NCBI GenBank assembly: GCA_047602465.1
Contig: JASGHF010000002.1
Coordinates: forward strand, 186,001-250,000
DNA: 64,000 nucleotides
Reading direction: 5' to 3'
Source: JADZAI01 sp047602465
GTDB lineage: Bacteria > Pseudomonadota > Alphaproteobacteria > Micropepsales > Micropepsaceae
Shown: positions 48,811-59,615 of the stretch, in pieces
Position numbering within the stretch: the stretch's first letter is position 1
How the letters are laid out: every line of letters starts with the position of its first letter
Notes under the pieces: generated by a model
Seen by the model: only the letters and a program-made list of their open reading frames with translations
The model's database searches: none
Told to the model about the DNA's origin: nothing
Position numbers and translations under genes: made by a program

Positions 48811-49620
48811 TCAGCGTCCGAGTTCGCGCGCCCGTCTGGCGGCCGCCTTCACCGCCCGCGTCATCAGCGGCTCCAGCGCCGTCTTCGCCATCAACACCTT
48901 CAGCGCCGCTTCGGTGGTCCCGCCGGGGCTGGTGACGTCGCGCCGCAGCGTCGCCGCATCGCGCTCCGGCCATGCGTTCAGCAGCGCGCCGGAACCTGCC
49001 ACCGTCGTCCGCGCCAGACGCTGCGCCAGCTCGGGCTTCAGCCCCGCCGCGACACCCGCCGCCGCCAGCGCCTCGACCAGCAGAAACACATAAGCGGGGC
49101 CGGACCCCGACACCGCCGTCACCGCATCGATCGGGCTTTCATCGCGCAGCCACTCCAGCGTCCCCGCCGCCTTCAACAGCGCCCCGGCCAGCGCCTTCTG
49201 CGCGCGGCTGACGCGGCTATTGGCGGCGGCGACCGTCGCGCCCTCGCCGATGGCGGCGGGCAGGTTCGGCATCGCCCGCACGATCGCCGCGCGCTCATCC
49301 AGCCAGGCGCCCAGCTTCTTCAGCGCCACCCCTGCCGCGATGGAGATGAACACCGGCCGCGCGGCCACGAACCGCGCCGCCTCGCGCACCACGCCCTCCA
49401 GAAGTTGCGGCTTCACCGCCAGCACCACGGCCTTCGGCGCGGTGATCAGCTTCGCGGCGGGGTTCAGCTTGCCCCCGGCCTTCTTCAGCGTCCGGGCGAA
49501 TGCGGCGTCCGCATGCGGCTCGATCACCGCGATCTCCGGCCCCCGGCCTTCGGCGATCCAGCCATGCGCCAGCGCCGCGCCCATGCGGCCTGCGCCGATC
49601 AGCAGGATGGAGGGGGTCAC
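48811..49620 (-). CDS. proC: Pyrroline-5-carboxylate reductase
   Basis: GTG 49620 gives 269 residues with 'ILLIGAGRMGAALAHGWIAEG' (NADPH site), 'AVKPQLLEGVV', 'RAMPNLPAAIGEGATV', 'DAVTAVSGSGPAYVFLLVEALAAAGVAAGL' (substrate loop) and 'VTSPGGTTEAAL'. It catalyses the last step of proline synthesis. GTG overlaps the YbjN gene stop (GTGA). Confidence 0.95.
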   Translation of the reverse strand: MTPSILLIGAGRMGAALAHGWIAEGRGPEIAVIEPHADAAFARTLKKAGGKLNPAAKLITAPKAVVLAVKPQLLEGVVREAARFVAARPVFISIAAGVALKKLGAWLDERAAIVRAMPNLPAAIGEGATVAAANSRVSRAQKALAGALLKAAGTLEWLRDESPIDAVTAVSGSGPAYVFLLVEALAAAGVAAGLKPELAQRLARTTVAGSGALLNAWPERDAATLRRDVTSPGGTTEAALKVLMAKTALEPLMTRAVKAAARRARELGR

Positions 49621-50120
49621 GCCTCGCCGCGGCAGTCGAGGATCGCGCCGGCCAGCGCATCCTCGGCGGACTTGCCGCCCCACAGCACGAACTGGAACGC
49701 CGGATAGAAACGCTCGCACGCATCCAGCGCCGCCTGCAGCATCTGTTCGCACTGGCCCGGCGCCGTGCGCGCCCCGCCGCCCAGCGGCACGGCGTTGCGA
49801 TAGAGGATCATCCCCTCGCCCGCCGCGAGATCGAAATGCCCCAGCGCCAGACGCTCATTGATCATCGCCAGCAGCAGGCACAGCTCGGCCCGGCGCGGCT
49901 TCGCGACCCGGAAGTCGAACGCCGCCGTCAGCGTCAGCGTCTCCATCTCGGTCGAGCGCGCAAAGGCGAGATTGTAGTCGCACCACGACCCGCTCACGCA
50001 CACCGCCAGGTCGCCGTCGCCGCATCGCTCGAACGGCCAGTCCTGCTCGGCGATCAGCTGCTCGACCGTGTCGATCGGATTGTCATGCTCCGCCTCCGCG
50101 AGGGCGAGAAACGCGCTCAT
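49617..50120 (-). CDS. YbjN domain-containing protein
   Basis: ATG 50120 gives 167 residues matching alphaproteobacterial YbjN (T3SS chaperone-like fold): 'NPIDTVEQLIAEQDWPFER', 'EMETLTLTAAFDFRV', 'RRAELCLLLAMINERLALGHFDL', 'GMILYRNAVPL'. Function is unknown beyond a possible sensory or chaperone-like role. Coupled to proC by a 4-bp overlap, a conserved arrangement. Confidence 0.9.
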   Translation of the reverse strand: MSAFLALAEAEHDNPIDTVEQLIAEQDWPFERCGDGDLAVCVSGSWCDYNLAFARSTEMETLTLTAAFDFRVAKPRRAELCLLLAMINERLALGHFDLAAGEGMILYRNAVPLGGGARTAPGQCEQMLQAALDACERFYPAFQFVLWGGKSAEDALAGAILDCRGEA

Positions 50121-50254
50121 GCCAGGGCCGGATTCGTTAAAATTGCGAACATGCGCCGAACACAGACGCACGCCCTGAGTTTGTCAACGATTCGTCGGAA
50201 CCGCCCCAAAACGAATTGTGGATAAGCCGCCCGTCGCCGCGCCGCCCCGCCGCT

Positions 50255-51703
50255 TCACGCTTTTGGCGCGGTCAGCACGATACGCCCCTTGTCCATACGG
50301 TAGGCGACGCCTGTCTGGTCAAACAGCGACCGGATCGTGGCGGCCGGGTTCTTCGCGCCGGCGCTCAGGAAGGCGTCGATCTGCGCCGTCAGCTTCGGCG
50401 AAGCGCCGAGCGCGCTGAGATGCGCCAGCCAGGCCGCGCGCGTCAGCACGCCCTCTTTGCGATGGGCATTGATCAGCGGCTTGAGGACGTCGAACCAGTC
50501 GCCGCCCGTCGCGCGCCGCTGCAGCCCCTCGGCCGCCAGCGCCAGCACGCTGCCGCAGGCATAATACGATCTATGTTCGCCGCGCTGTCCCGCGCCGGCC
50601 ACCGGCTTCACGCCCAGCGTGACGCAGTCGTCCACTTCTGCCTGCAGCATGGCGAGATCGTCAAAGGCGGGGTCCAGCGCTTTCGTCGCACGCACGGCCA
50701 TCAAATCGGCGCCGCCCTCGGTGATCCACGACTCGTCCGGATTTTCGGCATGCACGGTCTGGCCCAGCCAGAAATGGGCGACCTCGTGCGCGATGAACCA
50801 GCGGATGCCCGCAAGCACCGTGTCATTGGCATCCAGAAGCGTCTTGCCCTCGAACGACATCACGATCAGCCCCGGCAGAACGCTGCCGCCATAGCTCATG
50901 ATCTCCTCGGATGGCCCGTACCACGACGCCATGACCATCGGACGGTCCGTCTGCCCCTTGCCCAGCCGCGCGGCATAGTGATCGACGACCTCAGGCGAGA
51001 AACGCTCGATCGACGCCGCGATCCAGCCGGGCAGCTGCGGATCGGCCACCGTCACGACGCGGCTGGCCTCCTTGATGCGCGCCTCGCCGAACAGGACATA
51101 GGTGCCGCCGTCGTCGGTCGTCGCCGTCGCCACCCTTTGCCCATGCACCAGCACCGGCCCGGCGCGATCCTTCCATGTGACATGGGCGTTCATGCCGGCC
51201 TTCTGGCTCGCCGCGATCTCAGCGGCGCTCAGGCCTGCGGCGTCGGCGCGATCCAGCGCGAAGATGTCGAACGCGCCTGCGAACAGCGCCACCGATCCGT
51301 CGGTGAAGAGCAGCACCGGATAGTCCGCTTCCAGATTGTCGCCGCGCGGCGTCAGACGCAGCGAGAACGCGCGCGGGACATCGCCTCCGTCCGCCGCGCG
51401 CAGCACGTCGAGTTCGCCGACACGCTGCAGCACGACGCCCGGCGTCACGACGCTCCAGTCGCGCGGCCGCCACGGCTCGCGCGTCTTCATCACCCGTGAG
51501 GAATTATAGAACGCCCAGGCCGGCGCATCGCGGTCGAGGACATAGTCGGCGCGCCAGTCCGGCCCGTCGCGCGTGACCGTCACCCGCACCTTCACCGCCT
51601 CCGTGGCGGCGGCAGGCGCCATGTCGGCGGACGGCACGGGGCCGGTCGCACAGGCGGCGAGAAGCCCCGCAGCGAGAAGCACAAGAATTTTGGACGCGCG
51701 CAC
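50255..51703 (-). CDS. M1-like zinc metallopeptidase lipoprotein
   Basis: The 482-residue protein has lipobox LAAC (Cys18), a beta-rich N-terminal domain and a catalytic domain with HEVAH (306-310). Eighteen residues follow, then Glu329 in 'WITEGGAD', the exact HExxH-18-E spacing of M1 (gluzincin) peptidases. The GXMEN motif is not seen ('YGGSVLPGLIVMS' instead), so exopeptidase specificity is doubtful. The lipid anchor places it at the periplasmic face of a membrane. The C-terminus is helical. Single gene. Confidence 0.85.
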   Translation of the reverse strand: MRASKILVLLAAGLLAACATGPVPSADMAPAAATEAVKVRVTVTRDGPDWRADYVLDRDAPAWAFYNSSRVMKTREPWRPRDWSVVTPGVVLQRVGELDVLRAADGGDVPRAFSLRLTPRGDNLEADYPVLLFTDGSVALFAGAFDIFALDRADAAGLSAAEIAASQKAGMNAHVTWKDRAGPVLVHGQRVATATTDDGGTYVLFGEARIKEASRVVTVADPQLPGWIAASIERFSPEVVDHYAARLGKGQTDRPMVMASWYGPSEEIMSYGGSVLPGLIVMSFEGKTLLDANDTVLAGIRWFIAHEVAHFWLGQTVHAENPDESWITEGGADLMAVRATKALDPAFDDLAMLQAEVDDCVTLGVKPVAGAGQRGEHRSYYACGSVLALAAEGLQRRATGGDWFDVLKPLINAHRKEGVLTRAAWLAHLSALGASPKLTAQIDAFLSAGAKNPAATIRSLFDQTGVAYRMDKGRIVLTAPKA

Positions 51704-51829
51704 GGCAACCCTCTCATGGCCCGCGCCGGATCAGGCGCGGCGATGCGCGTTGCTTAACCGCCCGGACGGCCCGAACCACGTGACCTTCATCACCGGATCG
51801 GGTGACAACCGGCCCGGCCGATTGGGGGT

Positions 51830-52090
51830 CTAGGCGCCCTTCATCCGGCCGATCTCGGCCTCCAGCGCCTCGATCCGCGCCGCCAGCGCCGCATTCTCCT
51901 CGCGCGCCTTGGCGGCCATCGCCTTCACGGCTTCAAAGGCGTCGCGCTGCACCAGGTCCATGTTCCCCAGCAGGCGTTCGGCCTGGCCGCGCACGATGGC
52001 TTCGACCTCCTGCTGGAGGCCGCGGGCCGCGCCGGCTGCATTGGTCGCCATCTTGGCGAGTTCGTCGAGGAAACGGTTCGAGGACTGCAT
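51830..52090 (-). CDS. ubiK: UbiK family ubiquinone biosynthesis accessory factor
   Basis: The 86-residue protein matches UbiK/BMFP (DUF526): 'NRFLDELAKMATNAAGAARGL', 'MDLVQRDAFEAVKAMAAKAREENAAL' and a coiled-coil 'ARIEALEAEIG'. UbiK assists the Ubi complex that makes ubiquinone and binds membranes. Divergent from lgt. Confidence 0.93.
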   Translation of the reverse strand: MQSSNRFLDELAKMATNAAGAARGLQQEVEAIVRGQAERLLGNMDLVQRDAFEAVKAMAAKAREENAALAARIEALEAEIGRMKGA

Positions 52091-52187
52091 GGCGTCACTA
52101 TATCGTGCGTCCGCCCGCCCTCAAAGCGCCGCGCTTGACTTGTTCCGGTGACTGCCGCACCCCGCATCACCGCCAAGGGACGCCTTC

Positions 52188-53063
52188 ATGCTCCAGCTTC
52201 TGCCCGCTCTGGTCCTCCCCTACCCCCAGATCGACCCGGTCCTCATCGAGATCGGGCCTGTCGCGATCCGCTGGTACGCGCTCGCCTATATCGCCGGCAT
52301 CCTGCTCGGCTGGTGGTATGCGATCCGGCTCATCCGCACGGAACGCCTCTGGACCAACTGGGGCGGCAAGCCGCCGCTCACCGCCGAACAGACCGACGAT
52401 TTCATCCTCTGGGTCACGCTCGGCATCATCCTGGGCGGCCGCATCGGCTACATCCTCTTCTACGGCTTCATCTACGAGCCTGAGGTCTATGCCGATCCGA
52501 TGAAATGGCTCGCCATCTGGGAAGGCGGCATGTCCTTCCATGGCGGCCTCATCGGCGTGATCCTCGCCGTCATCCTCTTCTCGATCATCAAGCGGCTCGA
52601 CATGGTGCGGGTCGGCGACATCGTCGCCAGCGTCGTGCCCATCGGCCTCTTCACCGGCCGCCTCGCCAATTTCATCAACGGCGAACTCTGGGGCAAGCCG
52701 ACCGACGTGCCCTGGGCGATGGTCTTTCCGACCGGCGGCGACATTCCCCGCCACCCCAGCCAGCTCTACGAGGCGGCGCTGGAAGGCATCGTGCTGTTCA
52801 TCATCCTGCGCCTGCTCGCCACCCGCCTGCGCGCCTTCGACCGCCCCGGCCTCGTCATCGCGGCCTTCCTCTTCTTCTACGGGGCGTTCCGCATCATCGG
52901 CGAAATCTTCCGCGACAGCGACCAGCTCGTCGGCGGCGGCATCATCTCGATGGGCCAGTTGCTCAGCGCGCTGATGTTCGGCGGCGCCGCCTTCTTCTTG
53001 TGGTGGGCGATGACGCACCGCGCGAAGCCGGAAACGCCGCCGGAAGCCCCGACAGCGGCATGA
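52188..53063 (+). CDS. lgt: Prolipoprotein diacylglyceryl transferase
   Basis: The 291-residue membrane enzyme has the Lgt features 'AIRWYALAYIAGILLGWWY', 'GGRIGYILFYGF', the signature 'GGMSFHGGLIGVILAV', 'GRLANFINGELWGKPTDVPW' and 'RHPSQLYEAALEG'. It transfers diacylglyceryl from phosphatidylglycerol (made via PgsA) to lipobox cysteines such as those of the lipoproteins in this window. midA begins in the overlapping ATGA. Confidence 0.96.
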   Translation: MLQLLPALVLPYPQIDPVLIEIGPVAIRWYALAYIAGILLGWWYAIRLIRTERLWTNWGGKPPLTAEQTDDFILWVTLGIILGGRIGYILFYGFIYEPEVYADPMKWLAIWEGGMSFHGGLIGVILAVILFSIIKRLDMVRVGDIVASVVPIGLFTGRLANFINGELWGKPTDVPWAMVFPTGGDIPRHPSQLYEAALEGIVLFIILRLLATRLRAFDRPGLVIAAFLFFYGAFRIIGEIFRDSDQLVGGGIISMGQLLSALMFGGAAFFLWWAMTHRAKPETPPEAPTAA

Positions 53064-54115
53064 CGGATTTCGCCCGCCACCTTGCGGGCCTGATCGCCCA
53101 GGACGGCCCCATGCGGCTCGACCGCTTCATGGGCCTCGCCAACGCGCATTACTACGCGACGCGCGATCCGCTCGGCGCTGCGGGCGATTTCACCACCGCG
53201 CCCGAAATCTCACAGCTCTTCGGCGAACTGATCGGCCTCACGCTGGTCGATCACTGGCAGCGCGCGGGAATGCCGCCCGCTCTGCGCCTCGTGGAGCTTG
53301 GCCCCGGCCGCGGCACGCTGATGGCCGATCTGCTGCGCGCCGCCGCCGTGCGCCCGGCCTTCCTCGACGCCGCCCGCATCACGCTGGTCGAAACCAGCCC
53401 CGCCCTGCGCGGCGCACAGGCCCACGCGCTCGCCGGGCACGACATCGACTGGGCCGACAGCATCGATGAGGTTCCCGCCGACGCCCCCCTCTATCTCGTC
53501 GCCAACGAATTTTTCGACGCCCTCCCCATCCGCCAGTTCCACATCACCGGCGCCGCCTGGACCGAACGTCACATCGCGCTCACGGCCAACGGCTTCGCCT
53601 ATCAGGACATCACGACACCCTTTCCGCCCCCGTCATTCACGGGCGAGGCGTCCCAGGGGGGCGGAGGGGCCGCGACCCTGGAACTCAACGAAGCCGCCCT
53701 CGCCATCACCGCCGACATCGGCGAGCGCCTCTCCACCCATGGCGGCCTCGCCCTCATCGCCGACTACGGCTATGCGGCCGGCCACGGCGACACCTTCCAG
53801 GCCATGAAGGCCCACGCCTTCACCGACCCTCTGGCCGCGCCCGGCGAGGCCGATCTCACCGCCCATGTCGATTTCGCCGCCCTTGCCCGCGCCTCGGGCG
53901 TCCGCGCCTGGGGACCGGCCGGTCAGGGCGCGTTCTTCACCGCCCTCGGCCTCGCCGCCCGCCTCGATATGCTCTCCAAAGCCCGCCCGGATCGGGCCGC
54001 TGCGCTGCGTGAAGGCGCCGCCCGCCTCATCGACCCGGCCCAGATGGGCACGCTCTTCAAAATGCTCGCGCTCACTGGACCCGGCGGCCCCGCCCCGGCA
54101 GGATTCCCGCCATGA
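53060..54115 (+). CDS. SAM-dependent methyltransferase, MidA/NDUFAF7 family
   Basis: The 351-residue protein shows the MidA pattern: 'LIAQDGPMRLDRFMGLANAHYYATRDPLGAAGDFTTAPEISQLFGELIG', 'RLVELGPGRGTLMADLLRA' (SAM site), 'LVANEFFDALPIRQF', 'GLALIADYGYA', 'GQGAFFTALGL'. In mitochondria NDUFAF7 dimethylates an arginine of complex I; bacterial targets are uncertain. An in-frame GC-rich repeat (53624-53670) adds 'PPPSFTGEASQGGGG'. ATGA overlaps on both sides show coupling with lgt and pgeF. Confidence 0.92.
   Translation: MTDFARHLAGLIAQDGPMRLDRFMGLANAHYYATRDPLGAAGDFTTAPEISQLFGELIGLTLVDHWQRAGMPPALRLVELGPGRGTLMADLLRAAAVRPAFLDAARITLVETSPALRGAQAHALAGHDIDWADSIDEVPADAPLYLVANEFFDALPIRQFHITGAAWTERHIALTANGFAYQDITTPFPPPSFTGEASQGGGGAATLELNEAALAITADIGERLSTHGGLALIADYGYAAGHGDTFQAMKAHAFTDPLAAPGEADLTAHVDFAALARASGVRAWGPAGQGAFFTALGLAARLDMLSKARPDRAAALREGAARLIDPAQMGTLFKMLALTGPGGPAPAGFPP
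53624..53670 (+). repeat. GC-rich repeat element translated inside the midA-like gene
   Basis: CCGCCCCCGTCATTCACGGG followed by CGAGGCGTCCCAGGGGGGCG and GAGGGG resembles the uvrB-tail elements (palindromic C/G core, spacer, then G-rich GGAGGGG). It codes for a Pro/Gly loop in a region where I expect length variation among homologues. Confidence 0.5.
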
Positions 54116-54879
54116 GAGTCCTTCACGCAGCCGGGCTGGACGACCCGCGCCTCGCCCATGCCTTCTTCACACGCGAAGGCGGCGTCTCGACCAGGCTTTA
54201 TGACAGCCTCAATTGCGGTCTCGGCTCGCATGACGACCGCGCCAACGCGCTCGAAAACCGCCGCCGCGCCGCCGCGCATCTCGGTCTGGCCCCCGGCCGT
54301 CTCGTCACGCTCTACCAGATCCACTCCGCCGAGGCCGTCATCGTCAACGATCCCTGGGCGCCGGGCGAAGGCCCCAGGGCCGACGGCATGGCGACACGCA
54401 CGCCCGGCCTTGCGCTGGGCGTCCTCGCCGCCGACTGCACCCCCATCCTCTTCGCCGACGCCGAGGAAGGCGTCATCGGCGCCTGCCACGCCGGCTGGAA
54501 AGGCGCGCTCGCCGGCATCGCCGAAGCGACCGTCGACGCGATGATCGCCCTCGGCGCCCGGCGCGCGCGCATCACCGCCGCCATCGGCCCCACCATCCGC
54601 CAGCCCGCCTACGAGGTCGGCGCAGACTATCGCGACCGCTTCATTGCCGCCGACGCCCGCAGTGCGGCCTTCTTCACCCCCGGCATCGACGCCGCCCACG
54701 CCCAGTTCGACCTGCCCGGCTATCTCACACGCCGCCTCACCGAGGCCGGCGTGATGGCCGTCGCGGACGTAGGCGTCTGCACCAATCAGGATCAGGGCTT
54801 CTTCAGCTATCGCCGCACCACCCATCGCGGCGAGCCCGATTACGGGCGCAACCTCTCCGCCATTGCCCTAAAGCCATGA
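54112..54879 (+). CDS. pgeF: Peptidoglycan editing factor / laccase-domain protein
   Basis: The 255-residue protein has the YfiH (DUF152) features: 'AFFTREGGVSTRLYDSLNCGLGSHDD', 'LYQIHSAEAVIV', zinc-site residues in 'LAADCTPILFAD' and 'IGACHAGWKGALAGI', 'AIGPTIRQPAYEVG' and 'FFSYRRTTHRGEPDYGRN'. The family removes mis-incorporated amino acids from UDP-MurNAc peptides or deaminates purine nucleosides. Coupled to midA (ATGA) as in many alphaproteobacteria. Confidence 0.94.
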   Translation: MRVLHAAGLDDPRLAHAFFTREGGVSTRLYDSLNCGLGSHDDRANALENRRRAAAHLGLAPGRLVTLYQIHSAEAVIVNDPWAPGEGPRADGMATRTPGLALGVLAADCTPILFADAEEGVIGACHAGWKGALAGIAEATVDAMIALGARRARITAAIGPTIRQPAYEVGADYRDRFIAADARSAAFFTPGIDAAHAQFDLPGYLTRRLTEAGVMAVADVGVCTNQDQGFFSYRRTTHRGEPDYGRNLSAIALKP

Positions 54880-55760
54880 TCCGCGCGCTCGCCTTCGTCC
54901 TCATCACGCCCTTGCTCGCCGCCTGCGGCGGGCTTGAGGCGGCGACCGGCATGCCGGACCCCTTCGGCACGCCGCAGCCCTTCCGGGGTACCGGCAACTG
55001 GGAACTGGTCGGCGATGTGATGGGCGAGCGCCCGGTCTATATCGGCGCCATCACCGGCCTCACCCCCGAGGCGGAACTGGATCTCCGCAAGCAGATCGCC
55101 ACCAACGCCGCCGCCCTCGACGTGATGGCCTCCGCCGAAACCGTGCCCCATGGCAGCCTGACCCTCACCGGCGCGTCACGCGCCGCCGCCGCCGATTTCC
55201 TTCTCACCGACGGCGACCAGAAACTCGCGACCTTCACATCCGAGGGCGACCCCGGCCTCCTCGCCGTCACGGCCGCCCGCCAGCTGGCCGAAGTCCTTGG
55301 CCGCCTTGGCGCCCCCCCGCCGACACCGCCCGCAACCGCCGACGCCACGGCCAATCCCGGCGCCCCGCCCGCCCGGCAACGTCCCGCCCAACGCGCGCCG
55401 CTCATCCATATCGGCAAGATCACCACGCCCGAGGCCGGCCAGGCCGAGCCGCTGAGGCGCGCGATCGCCCGCCGTCTGGGTGAAATGGGAGCAAAAATCG
55501 CGGAAACGCCCTCCGGCGGCGCCTATCTCGTCACCGCCACGCTCGGCTTCAGCGCCAGCGTCGACGGCCGCACGTCCGTCTCCATAATCTGGCGGGTTTC
55601 AGCGCCTGACGGCAGCGATCTCGGCCAGGCCGCGCAGGATAACACGCTCCCGACCGACGCCGTGAAGACCACCTGGGCGGAACAGGCGACCCTCGCCGGC
55701 AATGCCGCCGCCCTCTCCGTCGCCAAGCTGGTGGCCGGCCATTTCAACCGCGGCTCGTAA
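54876..55760 (+). CDS. Putative lipoprotein of unknown function
   Basis: The 294-residue protein has lipobox LLAAC (Cys17), then two similar-looking beta/alpha modules joined by a Pro/Ala-rich linker ('PPPTPPATADATANPGAPPA'). The C-terminal half shows 'EPLRRAIARRLGEMGAKI' and 'SASVDGRTSVSIIWRVSAPDGSDLG', reminiscent of proteins assembling at the outer membrane. No domain assigned. The gene overlaps pgeF by 4 bp and ends the lgt operon; a 119-bp gap precedes secG. Confidence 0.8.
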   Translation: MIRALAFVLITPLLAACGGLEAATGMPDPFGTPQPFRGTGNWELVGDVMGERPVYIGAITGLTPEAELDLRKQIATNAAALDVMASAETVPHGSLTLTGASRAAAADFLLTDGDQKLATFTSEGDPGLLAVTAARQLAEVLGRLGAPPPTPPATADATANPGAPPARQRPAQRAPLIHIGKITTPEAGQAEPLRRAIARRLGEMGAKIAETPSGGAYLVTATLGFSASVDGRTSVSIIWRVSAPDGSDLGQAAQDNTLPTDAVKTTWAEQATLAGNAAALSVAKLVAGHFNRGS

Positions 55761-55879
55761 GGCTTCAGCCTGCCGCTTTGCATCGCCGGGCCGTTTCGGT
55801 TAGACCCGCCGCTCGAAATTTGCGGCCGCCCGGCCCATATGCCCTGAAATCACTGCCAGAAGTCTGATCGAAGCCTCCT

Positions 55880-56323
55880 ATGGAAGTCGTCCTCCTCGTC
55901 GTTCACCTGTTCATCACGCTCGCGATGACCGGTGTGATCCTGCTCCAGCGTTCGGAAGGCGGCGGCCTTGGCATCGGCGGTTCGTCGACGCCCGGCGGCG
56001 GCCTGTTCTCGGCGCGCGGCGCGGCCAACGTCCTGACGCGCACGACGGCGCTGCTCGCGGCAGCCTTCTTCGTCACCTCGATCGCGCTCACGCTGCTCGC
56101 CCATGGCGGCAACCGGGGTTCGTCGATCATCGACCGCTCGGCGCCGGACAGCGTTCCGGTGAACACGCCCGATCCGATGGACCCGGGCTCGCTGCTGCCG
56201 AGCGTTCCCTCACCGACCGGCGGTGAAGGCGCGACTCAGCCGGCCGCGACGCCCGAGGCGACCCCGCCCGCGGGCGAAGCCCCGGCCGAATCGACGCCTG
56301 CGCCCGCGACTCCGACCCCGTAA
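55880..56323 (+). CDS. secG: Preprotein translocase subunit SecG
   Basis: The 147-residue protein starts with the SecG pair of helices ('EVVLLVVHLFITLAMTGVILLQ', 'LTRTTALLAAAFFVTSIALTLLA') and the conserved loop 'RSEGGGLGIGGSSTPGGGLFSARGAANVL'. The tail is Pro/Ala/Thr-rich, longer than in E. coli (110 residues), as usual in alphaproteobacteria. It supports SecYE-dependent export. pyrG follows after 81 bp. Confidence 0.95.
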   Translation: MEVVLLVVHLFITLAMTGVILLQRSEGGGLGIGGSSTPGGGLFSARGAANVLTRTTALLAAAFFVTSIALTLLAHGGNRGSSIIDRSAPDSVPVNTPDPMDPGSLLPSVPSPTGGEGATQPAATPEATPPAGEAPAESTPAPATPTP

Positions 56324-56404
56324 TTCCCGCAGTTTTTCGCGCCTCGATATCGCGCGCCGCTTTTCATTGCGGCGCGCGAGAGGGCGTGCTTATGGTGCCC
56401 TCCC

Positions 56405-58025
<1,621 letters not shown>

Positions 58026-58033
<8 letters not shown>

Positions 58034-58598
58034 GATCGAAATCCACCCGCTGACGCCTCAGCGCAGCGGCGACCTTTTCGATTTCTTCGATGGCCCCGCC
58101 TTCGCCGACAATCCGGCATGGCGCAGCTGCTACTGCGCCTTCTGCCATTTCGATCACCAGGGCGGCGGCTGGAACCTGCGGGCCGCATCCCGCAACCGCG
58201 CCGCTACCGAAGCCAACATCGCCAGCGGCACCATGCGCGGCCACATCGCCTATGCCGATGGGGAGCCTGTCGGCTGGGTCAACGCCGCACCGTCCGCCAA
58301 CTACCCCGCCGGCAACCAGCTTCAGAACGGCGAAGACCGCAGCCGCATCGGCCTCATCCTCTGTTTCGTCGTGGCGAAGCCCTGGCGCGGTCAGGGCCTC
58401 GCCCGCGCCCTGCTGGATGCCGCCTGCGAGAGGCTCAAGGCCGAAGGTATGACGCACGCGGAAGGGAACCCGCGCGGAGCCGCGACTGCCGACTCCGAGA
58501 ACCATTTCGGCCCGCTCGCCCTCTACCTCGCCGCCGGATTCACCGAATACGCGCGTGACGACAGCGACGGCAGCATCTACGTCCGCAAGGCCCTCTGA
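58026..58598 (+). CDS. GNAT family acetyltransferase
   Basis: TTG 58026 overlaps the pyrG end and gives 190 residues. An N-terminal part with a Cys/His-rich segment ('RSCYCAFCHFDHQGGG') precedes the GNAT core 'GLILCFVVAKPWRGQGLARALLDAACERLKAEG' (acetyl-CoA loop RGQGLA) and 'GPLALYLAAGFTEYA'. The 'CYC..' start resembles uncharacterised GNATs that may bind zinc. Substrate unknown. Translationally coupled to pyrG. Confidence 0.88.
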
Positions 58599-59510
58599 TC
58601 AGCGCATCGCCAGCGCCGGACAGGTCGCGAACTCGGCCGCCAGAAAATCCACGACCGCACGCACGCGCGCCGGGATCAGCCGCCGCGTCGGAAACACCGC
58701 ATAGATGCCGCTGCGCCGCGGCGACAGGCCGGTGAAGGCCTGCTCGACGACCCCGCGCTCCAACTCGTCCGTCCAGAACGAACGCGGTGTCAGCCCGACG
58801 CCCAGCCCCGCCAGCACCGCCTCGCGCATCGCGTCGGACACATTGACGCGCACCCGCCCGTTCACCTTCACCTTCAGAGCGCCCTCCGGCGTCTCGAAGC
58901 TCCAGACGTCCCGCCCCTGCGCCGAGGTGTAGAGTACGCAGTCATGCTGGCTGAGCTCACGCGGGTGCTGCGGCTTGCCGTGCCGCGCCCAATAGGCGGG
59001 AGCCGCCACCACCAGCCGCTCGATCTCGCCGATCCGCCGCGCCGCCAGCTGCGAGTCCGGCAAATCGCCGATACGGATCGCGATATCGACGCCTTCCTCC
59101 ACGATGTCGACGAAGCTGTCGTCGAGCACCAGATCGACCTCCAGCCCCGCATGCGCGGCCAGCAGCTTGCCCAGCAGCGGCATGATGTTCAGCCGCCCGA
59201 ACGCCACCGAAGCCGACAGGCGCACCACGCCCGACACACGCCCGCCCCGCGCGCTCAGGCTGCCGCTCGCCTCCTCCATCGCCTCCAGCGCCAATCGGGC
59301 CGAGGCGAGATAGACCCGCCCGTCTTCCGTCAGCGCAAGACTGCGCGTGGTGCGCGTCAGAAGCCGGCGGCCGAGATGGCGCTCCAGCGCCGCGATCTGC
59401 CGGCTGACCGTCGGCTGCGTCTGTCCGGTTTCCTGCGCGACGAGGGTGAAGCTTCCGGCATCGGCGACGCGGACGAACACGCGCATCAGTTCATAGAGGC
59501 CGGTATCCAT
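58599..59510 (-). CDS. LysR family transcriptional regulator
   Basis: The 303-residue regulator has the N-terminal HTH ('MRVFVRVADAGSFTLVAQETGQTQPTVSRQIAALERHLGRRLLTRT' region) and a C-terminal PBP-like effector domain ('GLEVDLVLDDSFVDIVEEGVDIAIRIG'), the CrgA-like subgroup. It is divergent from the hydrolase-cupin pair with a 105-bp gap, so those two genes are the likely targets. Convergent with the GNAT gene, adjoining it without a gap. Confidence 0.94.
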   Translation of the reverse strand: MDTGLYELMRVFVRVADAGSFTLVAQETGQTQPTVSRQIAALERHLGRRLLTRTTRSLALTEDGRVYLASARLALEAMEEASGSLSARGGRVSGVVRLSASVAFGRLNIMPLLGKLLAAHAGLEVDLVLDDSFVDIVEEGVDIAIRIGDLPDSQLAARRIGEIERLVVAAPAYWARHGKPQHPRELSQHDCVLYTSAQGRDVWSFETPEGALKVKVNGRVRVNVSDAMREAVLAGLGVGLTPRSFWTDELERGVVEQAFTGLSPRRSGIYAVFPTRRLIPARVRAVVDFLAAEFATCPALAMR

Positions 59511-59615
59511 ACGGCAAGCGTATCAATGATATGCAATAGCGTCAATTTATCGAAGGGAAGCCCGGGTGCAGGTTCCACCTGCCGGAGTCATCCGGGACCG
59601 ATCCTGGAGATACTG

